DNA of 64,000 nucleotides, from assembly GCA_002633005.1 (NCBI GenBank), contig NMRA01000029.1:450956-514955 (forward strand), read 5' to 3'. The DNA comes from Phoronis australis. Taxonomy: Eukaryota > Phoronida > Phoronidae. The notes below the pieces were generated by a model. That model was not told where the DNA came from. It was given only the letters and a program-made list of their open reading frames with translations, and searched no databases. Shown in pieces: positions 35,501-43,700 of the stretch (position 1 is the first letter of the stretch; each line of letters starts with the position of its first letter). The position numbers were made by a program, and so were the translations under genes.

Positions 35501-36702
35501 CCATAACAGCTAACCATACCTGCTATAACAGTACAGAGATCCATTCACTCGTTTGTTGGGTGGCACACCGTCCTCGTATTCGGCAGGGGCTATCTCTCCA
35601 GCTGGTGCTGTGATCCACATGTTTCCCGTGAAATCGAATGTACCGTCGTTGAATCCCTGTAGGGTTTGGTTGTTGGAATCGTGTCGCGCAATTTGTGTAA
35701 ACTTTCCAGTAGGGGCCACTTTGAGTAGAGCATGCCTGAGATCTGTCACCCAAAGGTTGCCATCTTGGTCACACTGGCCGCCATTTTGGTTTCCACCAAC
35801 TGACTTGATAATGGGTTGGGCAACACTCTTAAGCTGGCAGAACACAGAACAGGGCGAGGATGGTTTGAAAATATCACGGAAGCAAGCTAGAATTCTCATA
35901 GCACACTTCAAATGCGCTCGTTGTAGCACAGCTTTTTTTCTACATTTAAGCAATGGTCATACCACCACGTATCAAGTCAACTTTTCTCCACTAAAGTTTT
36001 ATCCAATATCGTTTTTTAAGATTACGAGTAAATTGAAATGTGCCAAGGTTTCCCTACTTACATTCACTGTACATGAAATGATCAATTTTAACGCAAACCT
36101 TTAAGCATACAGTGTATTAAAATATGCGCGGTCTGATGGTGAATACCTTAGATGAAGTTAGTTGTTTGATAGTCTTATTTTTCACGCGCTACATTTGTCA
36201 GGTTTGATGAAAATTAGACGTTACGTTATGAACATCAAACACGCGGCGCCCGAGTGAGTTTTTGCCGGTTTGTCAGACGTTTTCTCATGAGTTCGTACAT
36301 GTAGCACGCTCAGATCACACGGTGAGGACTTTTAAAGCAGTGCCCCGAAACTCATGATCCGGTAAAAACATAATGCTCCAAATCATGCTTGATTCCAAAG
36401 AAGTGCACTACTTGTGGTCATCTAAACCAGAAATTTTGAAAATAACTCACCTGCTTGTGTTCTAAATCCACACTGTATATATCACCTCCCGTTTGCCCGC
36501 CGTCCGTTACTAATGGCGCGGTGATGTAAAAATTACCCTTTCTGTCAAACATCGGACCTTCTGTCCACGCGTTCGGTTTAAACACAGAGTTATCCAAAAC
36601 CTGCTGAACATCAGATGGTGTAAACAGCTGTGCACCACAAGAAAATTGTATGGATATAAGAGCTGTAGCCATCCAGGCCACCAACATCAGTTTGCTCGCC
36701 AT
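20225..36702 (-). CDS. Secreted DFPase/SMP-30-type beta-propeller hydrolase (4 exons, spliced)
   Basis: Four minus-strand exons (36702-36451, 35833-35520, 29799-29612, 20502-20225) join in frame (phases 0, 2, 1) into about 343 residues. Residues 1-23 form a signal peptide (hydrophobic MLVAWMATALISI core), so the product is probably secreted; squid DFPase is cytosolic. The propeller pattern of diisopropyl-fluorophosphatase runs end to end: WTEGPMFDRKGNFYITAP (E48), GFNDGTFDF (N146), FCNGIAV (N205) and GGFDGMKFD (D261) match the four residues that hold the catalytic calcium in DFPase. The substrate is unknown; the family hydrolyses lactones and organophosphates. The start chosen is MASK at 36702; an in-frame ATG 12 codons upstream would spoil the signal peptide. 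The stop TAA at 20225 overlaps a perfect donor (GGGTAAGT), so a short fifth exon is possible. Introns are 617, 5720 and 9109 bp. Confidence 0.88.
20503..22185. other. Intron 3 of the DFPase-like gene, 3' part
   Basis: AT-rich. Open frames on both strands (for example 21218-20880 minus, 21480-21779 plus) lack domains and splice logic; no gene supported. Confidence 0.4.
22190..23348 (-). pseudogene. Decayed transposon-type ORF with FSE-GKD motif
   Basis: Consecutive minus-strand segments in shifting frames. They start with HFKKTKWRTM and EFILQKIRSQKL (23348-23067), continue with YDFSESQNGKDLCDRKIAPLK, an EGNNIIKFLDLKEAL helix and VKGCYVYAC (23118-22675), then LGQHLDVGNYTEHLQRET (about 22555-22500), and finish with STRFSSKVKNFL and IFDEGDKSGK (about 22350-22290). 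From memory, this order (FSExQxGKDxCDR core, zinc-finger-like LQxHLDxGxH, then TRFxxKxKxFL) is that of an uncharacterised, highly multiplied protein family of aquatic animals that behaves like a mobile element. Several frameshifts mean this copy is dead. It lies inside intron 3 of the DFPase-like gene on the same strand. I cannot name the transposon superfamily. Confidence 0.65.
23349..27361. other. Intron sequence, no gene supported
   Basis: AT-rich DNA with one G-rich patch (24755-24900, repeats of GGTGGCGAC and GGGGA) that produces long open frames on both strands of about 150 codons. The patch resembles C-rich sequence near 56330-56450 read on the other strand. No domains and no RNA genes seen. 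Confidence 0.4.
27362..27662. mobile_element. Family-M inverted-repeat element (301 bp)
   Basis: Starts CATAGGCGGAATTAGGGGGG and ends GATATGCCACTG, flanked by a perfect 5-bp duplication AATTC (27357-27361 and 27663-27667). Carries the family interior: a C-run, CTTGGCTGCCGCAAGCAAAA, GATCGCGGCGGAATTG, and CGGGCTCTTGTGCA. The right terminus is more decayed than the left. Confidence 0.9.
28165..28293 (-). CDS. Possible short first exon or small ORF (42 aa)
   Basis: ATG at 28293 opens a 42-codon frame of normal, acidic composition (MSEANTLSLN start, GIDEFFALFENAS middle) and ends at TGA. Just upstream on the minus strand lie TCACGTGA (28320-28313) and a GC box CCGCCCC (28338-28332), as expected of a promoter. 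I recognise no family, and no donor site follows, so this may be chance or a decayed first exon. Confidence 0.25.
   Translation of the reverse strand: MSEANTLSLNDVPGGIDEFFALFENASTETRGDAFQQRIIRS
28313..28338 (-). promoter_or_regulatory. E-box and GC-box pair
   Basis: Palindrome TCACGTGA (E-box of the CACGTG class) and GGGGCGG within 26 bp, 20-45 bp upstream of the small ORF at 28293. Function is inferred from position only. Confidence 0.3.
29108..29230. repeat. Dispersed repeat B, copy 2
   Basis: Matches 3518-3640 in the same orientation (CCCTGACCACACCCACCAGA, CATTTCCAAGCATGAGGATA, GTGGCACCAAAGA). It lies about 380 bp downstream of exon 3 in intron 3 of the DFPase-like gene. Confidence 0.8.
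29612..29799 (-). CDS. DFPase-like gene, exon 3
   Basis: Acceptor CTTTATCTTTAG|GGCG and donor CGCCAG|GTAAGA, phases 2 to 1. Encodes residues 190-251 including FCNGIAVQH (N205) and VAETFTRKLWAYDI. Confidence 0.9.
29800..30784. other. Intron 2 of the DFPase-like gene, 3' part
   Basis: No gene or repeat recognised between exon 3 and the left arm of the large inverted duplication. Confidence 0.4.
30785..33520. repeat. Large inverted duplication, left arm
   Basis: About 2.7 kb whose reverse complement recurs at 44163-46640. Blocks traceable along the whole length include the right-end terminus (CCGAACAGCCC, CTAGTACACGCGCGCC), CCTCTCATAGAAGCACCC, CAGTGCAGAAGCGATGCATAT, CACACCAGCAGTGCTG-like sequence, CTTTCTTCTGAAAGGAAATTTTAATGTCACT and GCCTGATTGTGGACTCC. 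The arms are diverged with indels. In the right arm the inner end overlaps an exon-like frame; the matching part here keeps the sequence from GGACAAAG but not the upstream part, so this copy is truncated. Confidence 0.9.
33730..34290 (+). mobile_element. Possible 3' end of a LINE-type retrotransposon
   Basis: AT-rich sequence followed by GGGGGACCCTTGGACCAGCGG and CACAGGGCCTTCCC, then an ATGAAATAAACC signal directly abutting a CTG microsatellite (34291). A conserved GC-rich block before AATAAA and a simple-repeat tail is the look of some LINE 3' ends. No RT frame is visible here, so this is tentative. Confidence 0.3.
34291..34370. repeat. CTG trinucleotide microsatellite
   Basis: Imperfect CTG repeats with interspersed GTGTTCCTG, partly as an 18-21 bp higher-order unit (GCTGCTGCTGGTGTTCCT twice). 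In intron 2 of the DFPase-like gene. Confidence 0.9.
34371..35519. other. Intron 2, 5' part
   Basis: No gene recognised. Short open frames only. Confidence 0.4.
35520..35833 (-). CDS. DFPase-like gene, exon 2
   Basis: Acceptor TTCTGTGTTCTGCCAG|CTT and donor ATAGCAG|GTATGG, phases 0 to 2. Encodes residues 85-188 plus two bases, including CDQDGNLWVTD and the NDGTFDF...ITAPAGEIAPA signature that is almost word for word that of DFPase. Confidence 0.9.
36451..36702 (-). CDS. DFPase-like gene, exon 1
   Basis: 84 codons, from ATG to donor CAAGCAG|GTGAGT, phase 0. It carries the signal peptide and the first propeller strand with the WTEGP calcium-ligand motif (E48). Confidence 0.88.
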
Positions 36703-36739
36703 CTCCTCCTCTGTACAAGTGCATACACATGGACACAAC

Positions 36740-38352
36740 CGTTAGTAAATACGGTCCAGACACGTGTTACCGCCAGGTCATTTCACTTTAGATACAAGGT
36801 CATTTTATTTTTGGCATCACGCGAGTCGTCCCACTTTGTACAGGCTCTAAAAAGATAAGAAACGAGAGCAATGTTGGGTCTACGTCCAGCGGATAATGTC
36901 ACGCCAGTTGAAGCTATAAATCTAGGCGACGAATGCACAATTTAGGTAACAGGACTCACAAATACTTAGATTTCCCAATTTATGTGAAGGTTATTTATAG
37001 TGAGTATCATGATCATTGATACTTATTTAGGGGGGATGAAGGGGTAATTGAACGTAAACATCTCACATGTAAACGGTCAAAACTGAAAGTTTAACAGATA
37101 AATATACGGGTTATGTGTTTTTTACAAATGCACACTTTTCCTTTAATTTCAACGAGACTCGGGGTCTGCAAGATTTTGTCTATTGATAAAGGTTCATGTC
37201 GGCAGGTATCGAATTTCCTCCCTGCATCTTGTCCGCTAGGGGCTAGAGAACACGCAGGTATCGTTCAACAGTACACGTTTTATCACTAGTTGATGTTACC
37301 TCGACAGCCATTGGTTAGCTTTACAACAAACAAAGAAAATGGCGGATTGGGAACGATGTTTAGCGTTGTCAATATCTTTGAGAACCAAGTTTTCTCTCTA
37401 TTGCAAATATTTTGTTTCTGAAGGAATGTTTAATAGCTGCGTGGCCGATTTAACCAGTGTGATGTATTCATACAGTAACGTAAACAAGTGTCAGCGACAG
37501 CAGAAAAAATCCACACCGAAAAGGCACAACCACTACTTTCCGATTCACATTTCTTGAACATATCCCAATTAAGCACCGATTTGTCTGTACAACAGAGCAC
37601 AAACTAAATCCACATTAATTTCATGCTTCTTCCATCAGTCTACAGGCCGGTGCTTGAGTTTATCTGTTCGTCAATCCCCACTGACGTCGCTCACTATTAA
37701 TTTCGTTATGAGTCATTTGGGAATTCACCCGTGCATCAGTCATATCAGTTTTGCTGACAATGGTACCAGCGAATCAGAAGCACCGATGTAAAAACATTTC
37801 CCGAGGAAAATTAAACGATACCTGGGTGTTTTCTACCTCCTAGCGGACACACAAGGAACCAGCGAGTTTACGGTGAACACCTACTCTGTCGCACATTCAG
37901 GCAACATCCCGGCGCGATGACTTCCGTCTTCTAGTTGAAGTCGATCATCAGTCTGTTGGATTGCAGTGTCTGACAGCACACGTACATAAACGGTAGCCCA
38001 AAGCGCTCTGCAACTGTTGCAGTCACGCTTGGTTTGTGCGTTTTTCGCAAACCTAGGGATGTTTGATAAGTAAGCGTGATATATTACACGCTAGTTTATT
38101 CCTTAGTAAAATAATTACATGTATGTGGGGTTTAGACATTTGCGATCTGCTTATTTGATTTTGTGAAAATGTTTTGCTCAGTGTGCAAACGTGCTTGTGC
38201 AGTCCTAGGTTTTAGTGTTTCTTCAAGTGTCTTTCAAGGATCTAGGACAGGGATCGGCAATGATTTTGGGGTGTTGGGGTCATATTGGGAAATATCTATG
38301 GACTGTTGTCATTGGGTCGCGGGTCACAGTAAATCAGACGGCCCGACCATCG
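36740..38352. other. Region upstream of the DFPase-like gene
   Basis: Holds the presumed promoter of the minus-strand gene. A plus-strand 72-codon frame (37339-37557) starts in an excellent context (AAAGAAAATGGCGG) and could be a first exon or chance. Nothing else supported. Confidence 0.35.
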
Positions 38353-38359
38353 AGTTTAC

Positions 38360-38553
38360 CAACAACAGGCGATTCCGATCGCAGTATGCCAGTGGCCGTT
38401 ATTTTTCCGATCAGAGTCGTAATGGTGTACACGTAATGGGCGTCACTCCAGTAGGCGACTAAACAGACGGCCAAAAAGAACATAAAATTGATGACCACCA
38501 AGGAGAGCGACCGCACGACATCGCTGGAGGCAGTGGGAGACAAAAATGTTTTG
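38360..38553 (-). CDS. Possible exon encoding a transmembrane helix
   Basis: Minus-strand open segment between a good acceptor (CTACCTTTACTGTTAG|CAAAA) and a donor (GTTGTTG|GTAAAC), phases 2 to 1. It encodes a strongly hydrophobic stretch (SLVVINFMFFLAVCLVAYW) flanked by polar residues and ends near SESPVVG. It could be one exon of a multi-pass protein between the two main genes. I do not recognise the family, and no partner exons were identified. Confidence 0.3.
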
Positions 38554-38648
38554 CTAACAGTAAAGGTAGTCGCGCGAAATTGTTGGCTACCGGCAGGTTT
38601 GCCTTTCTTTTTAGCAGCTTCCGTAATTGTAACTTTCTAGGGGTTAAG

Positions 38649-38810
38649 AGTGCGGCGCAACACTGGAAAAAGTGGGGGCAAAAGCCCCCCCGCCTCCAGC
38701 CCCCCTGTGGTGGGCCACCTATAGACCATGGGCGGTGCAGCAGTGGAAAAAGTGGGGTGCTATAGCCCCCCCCCGAGCCTGTTATGGTGCGCTGCCCATG
38801 TGGCGTACTT
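38649..38810. mobile_element. Family-H hairpin element, dimer
   Basis: Two head-to-tail units: GCGGCGCAACACTGG...CCCCCCTGTGGTGGGCCACC, then ATGGGCGGTGCAGCAGTGG...TTATGGTGCGCTGCCCATG. Each has the GTGGGG and AGCCCCCC blocks of the 68-bp monomer. The left terminus is worn and a target duplication is not clear. Confidence 0.8.
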
Positions 38811-39010
38811 GTACAAGAATAATTACTTCAAGATTTTTCTGGTGATCAGTTGGCATAGGCCTAGTAGTCTTTGCAATGCTGGAGTTTGTGAAATAATAAC
38901 TAAAAATGTGTTTTAACATTTACTTTCACTTTACAACCAAATAATTTTGAAAATAAATTAAATATCGTACGTCTTTCAGACATTCCATCCTTACTGCAAC
39001 ATTTGCAAAC

Positions 39011-40731
39011 CTAATTTTTTTTATACCTGCTATTAGTCTGTTCAGTGCGTTTTTTTAACAATGCTTTTCTAGCCACTTCCAGTCTGTTATTAGACGTTGA
39101 AATTAGTTTGTCGTCTGATTTTGCTGGTTTGGCACCCTTTTTACCAGCCTCGATCAAGATATTTGCTCTCTCTTTTGTCTGAACATTGGGACGATTTCCT
39201 TTTGGTTCAGCCGGCTTTGAGCTTTCCGCTTTCTTCAAATTGGGACCTATCGTTTGCTTGTCGTTTTTGTGCGAATAACTCGCTTCCGCATCATGATCCA
39301 CGCTACTTTTTCTTCCTTTCTTTGTCACCACTTCCGTTGTACCAGTACCTGTGGTTTCTGGAACTTTCGCCCCATCACTGGTACCATCCTTTCCCGCACG
39401 ATCCTGGACAAACTGTTCAGTTGGTTCCTGGCTGGGAATATGTCCATTTACTGTTTCTGCTGCACACTTGATTTCGCCAAATGTATCCTCACTATTTGGA
39501 GGATTCGAATTTTCCCCACAGGACTTAAAGTGGTCCGGGTTTTTATCACCCGTGTTCTGCTCTTCGGGATAATCATATAAATTGTTTTGTTTGAGGCTGC
39601 TCCTTTCATCTGTACTATTCGGCGCCAAACCATTTTCCCAACTTTTAGCTATTACACCAGATTCCTTCAGCATGTCTTCTGGTGCTGCGGAATCCTCAAA
39701 TGACTGCATCTCTACAAACATTTTCTGTTCCTCCGGCATGCACGTACTTTCCAGCGTAGTTTCTTTTACATCATGCACATTGGCTTTTTCTTCTTTAGCA
39801 AGCAGGTGTTCACTTTGCTTCGTTGTTGCTTCTTGGTAAGTCTTTCGAACACTGCCGTTTTTCACTTGTTGTCTTCCACATTCATCTTCGCTGTCCGCCG
39901 TGGCTTTATTCTTAGAGCTCTCATTATCTGTTAGTTTATTGTTCATATTTTCCTTACTGGTATTTTTTACCAGTTCTTCGCAGGTTCCAGCAGAGATAAA
40001 GACTATGTCATCCGGGTTATCTTCTGTTGCGCCTGCGTCCATCACTACGCAGACGATCGCCTGTTTATTTTGTATGTACTGCTTGAATGCCAAGACTATT
40101 CCTATCATAAGAACGATTGAAAAGATGCCCATGAATACTACAATAATGTAAAATATTGGAGAACGGTCACGTTTCGGTGCTCTGTTGCGTGAAGCTACAA
40201 CTCCTTCACGTACGTGATTTGTTGTCGATGCAGTTTGCTCAATAACCGGTGGGAGCGAAGTTACAGCCACTTTCGACTCGATTACATCTTTACTCGTACT
40301 CGTCCTTATAGTTTCACCAGTCTTTGATGCAGTACTTGATGGCAATGTAACTGAGGAACTGCCAACCTCGAACCAGATTGAGCCAGTTCTCTCCGTGTGG
40401 TCTTGGCGAGGAAATGTTCCATTAACCCGAATACTTGAATTGACAAATAAGTCATGAACCTCGATGAACAATTCGTAAGCAGTGTTAACCGATACCTTTA
40501 TCTCAACTTCCTTTACGAATTTCTCTTCTGCATGCAACACTCGATGAAACCTGGTAGTTGTGGTTCTATTTCCCATTCCGTACTCAAAGTATTTAATAAT
40601 GTAATATGTAGGAGTTGTTTCGCCGACATCGTGCTCAAAAGACCATGTTCTGAACTTAATCATCGCATGTTGCCCATTTTCCGTTGTCTTTACGCCGTTA
40701 AAAGTAGGTAGTGCTCGTAATGTTGGCCATT
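39011..40731 (-). CDS. Receptor last exon: FN3, transmembrane helix, cytoplasmic tail
   Basis: Open for 573 codons after acceptor CTGTTACTTTTCAG|AATGG, phase 1, to TAG. Residues about 1-120 resemble a fibronectin type III domain (WPTLRALPTF start, YYIIKYFEYG strand, YELFIEVHDLF strand). A Ser/Thr-rich stalk follows, then a 25-residue transmembrane helix (IFYIIVVFMGIFSIVLMIG) near 191-215 with basic residues before it. The 357-residue tail is rich in Glu, Lys, Asn and Ser, looks disordered, and has no kinase, phosphatase or death-domain signature. Several N-x-S/T sites lie outside the membrane. Plus-strand frames across this exon are shadows. Confidence 0.85.
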
Positions 40732-43700
40732 CTGAAAAGTAACAGTTTGAATTCAAGCATAATCTTTGTACGAGCAAGATATGTCGCTATGTCACAAAAT
40801 CCTGATAACTTTGCGACATAAAGCGGCGGGCGCCCGCCGGGCTATGTCGCAACTGCGATATTTCGGCAAGTCGCGGGTCTTAAAAATCTATGGCCACTCA
40901 CATGCGTTTAAATACAGATAACGTGAATTGAACTCCCGGGTAGCTACAGTTTTGAATGTCCAGAAAATGTTTTTCAATTACCTGTTAAGACTCAAACAAA
41001 ACAACGGGCGACAATTTGTTCTCGTATCGTATTGGTTTGATTTCCTTTATGTAAAGTACTTACGACCCTGACAGTGTGGCAGTCTCAGTGAATGATGAAC
41101 GCAACCAGAGGAGCAATAACTTCTGTGAGTCTCCAGAGAACATTCTAGGCTATTTTTGCAGTTGCACTTGAACGTACCATGGATACCAAATGAGCCGCTT
41201 GTTCCTAACAGAAAAAATGCTTGTAGAAATTAATAATTAAACGCCGGATGACTACGGAAACTGAAACATGCACCCTTTGTTTTGTCTACAAATTATTCCC
41301 AAAAATATTGTGCTGTCTAGCGCTTTCTGGGCTTAACTCCAATTACCGTACACTATAATTTTCCTAATAAATATTTTAAAAAGACATGCCGTTCTTGTTT
41401 TACGTTGGTACAAATAAGATATGGATGGAAACGAGACATTGTCTTTTGCGTTAATCGAACAATACTACGTTGAATTCCATTTTAAATAAAACTGATGTGA
41501 ACCATATTCTGGTCTTAAAGACGTCAAGGTTCTTCACATGCGTATTTGCTCTTTCAAAGGAAGCAAGCAATAACGACCTAAAATCTTGAAATCATGTCTA
41601 ATCTGGGCATCGAACATGTTGATGTCGATTGCACAACCCTTAGTACCTGGACCCGTTACATGAAAAGTGATTTAAGACCGAAATTCGGACTACTAGTTAA
41701 GACCGAAGCCTAAATTTCAGAAAATACTGTTTTTGAACACAAAGTCGGATTTTGGTCTTCGGTTTTAACTTAGACAGAAGCAAGACCGTCCCGGATTACA
41801 GTGCGACATTCGGACTCGCTGTATTTACCCACAATACCGCAAACGTCTCGATTTCTTGCCATTGGATTTCCACATGTTATTTGTTGTTGTCTGGTTCTTT
41901 GCAAGGTTTTCTGGGTGGTTTCACTCTATTCATCCTTCCAAGCTTTGCTGCAGTGCTGTGAGCCGTAACTCCGACGTGAAAAGTTTGATTGATAACTGGT
42001 CAAGTATCCGTGAATGCTTGATGTGAAGCTCCTTTCCCGACGTCAATGAGAGCCAAGAAAACGCTAAGCGAGTGGGTAAAACAAGTTCGGCGGGTTACTT
42101 TTGAACATGTTCGTTCAATTGCGGTACTTTTGAACGGATGAAATCAGTAAATTCAATATCCACCGCCCTTCGCCGTTTTCCGACATCATCTGCGAAAATG
42201 TGCTTTGTTTCCAAAAAAAAGTCACGCACTTTTTATCTCCGAAACAAAGTAGAGTTCTATCAACGTGGAATCCAGGACGGCCCCTAAGTTAGTCAGTTTT
42301 TGACATAGAACTAGGTGAGCACACATAACAAACTACGTTTCCGTCACCTGTTGCGAATTCACAAAACTTAGCGAGGCAGTGAATGAAATACGGCTTCAAG
42401 GGTAATCTTGGTCTTGAAACTCTAAACGGGGATTTGTTTACATTTTGGATACAAATGGGATCTCGCTTGCTTGAAAAGACTGTAGTATGAATGGAAAGTA
42501 TCATTTCACAGGTGCCTATAAGTTGCGCTGCATTGTCTCTAAGGCCTTAGCCCGGCGGTTCTCCAATCGAAGGCAACCGATCTTCATTTTGACGTTGGTT
42601 GGCACATAGGTAAACGATTGTAAAATGTATCAACAAAAGTTGTTGCTCAATAGTTTACAATAATAATAATCCTTAATTTTGATCATTTAGACAAACAGTC
42701 CAATCTTAAGCCAACTACCAGAGCACGTCGGTCTTGATTTTAAAATTTCATGAAACGGCGGAGCAAAGACATTTTGGTCTTACGTTAGCCGGATTTTGGT
42801 CTAAGTTATGGCAGATGAATCAGTTCTGTCGTCCAGATCAAATGTTGGTTTTTGATAGAAGGCGTGAGTTTACTTTGTCATTATTTCTTACTCACTCAGG
42901 ATGGAAGTAAAAGGACGCAAGGGAAGATGAGTTGTTATTTGTCTGCGAATACAAACTTCGTACACTGTTTTCACAAACGAGAGCATAGAACTTTCACCAG
43001 CAGCACCGCTTGTCTCCCCGACAGGCCATGAAAGACGTTAATGTGTATTGACTATTTACTCTGCGACGTGACGGGGAGGCTGACAAAATAGACTTTAAAC
43101 TCACTGTCAGCTGTGTGCATCCACAGGTGAGTATTGCACAAGCTTATCGACGGTCGTCCAGAAGCTATCTCCTTAGTATATTCAAACGTGATTTTCTCGG
43201 CAAAGGTAGCTATCAACTTTAAGGGAGACTGGAACGAAGCAACGGAAAGCTGCTGACTCGTCTGCCCGTCTGTTATTGTTGCTTTTGACGGCTCTGAAAA
43301 GAATTAAATGATATGAGGCACGTAGCCAAAAGGTCACTCAACCATTTGTACATCACAACACAGCTGATGACTTGCCGTACATGATACAAGTAACACACTG
43401 AACGTAGTGTTGGAAATCGAGAACACGTAAATAAAACCCCAGGAATTGTTGCAAGAAACATGACTATGAGGATTTATGTTAGAAATTTCGTCAGTGACGC
43501 TTCACACGACTATTTCCACGAAAATAGTTCAATCTCAAGGCAGCAAATTAGAAAGTCTGTGAGAATATTCCGAAAATTGCTGACCAAACGAATCATCTGT
43601 ATACTATGAACCGTTGATTAACTATCCTTTCCTAACAATGACATTCCAAAGACTTGTAGTGACTGAAATGGTACACCGCTATGCAAGTACACTGAAAACT

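Noticed and set aside
35553-36104. 183-codon plus-strand open frame
   Set aside because: It is the shadow of exon 2 of the DFPase-like gene and its flanks; the minus strand has the conserved protein and correct splice sites.
39097-40151. Several plus-strand open frames of 73-124 codons
   Set aside because: They lie antisense to the long receptor tail exon and have Phe/Leu/Ser-rich compositions typical of antisense shadows.
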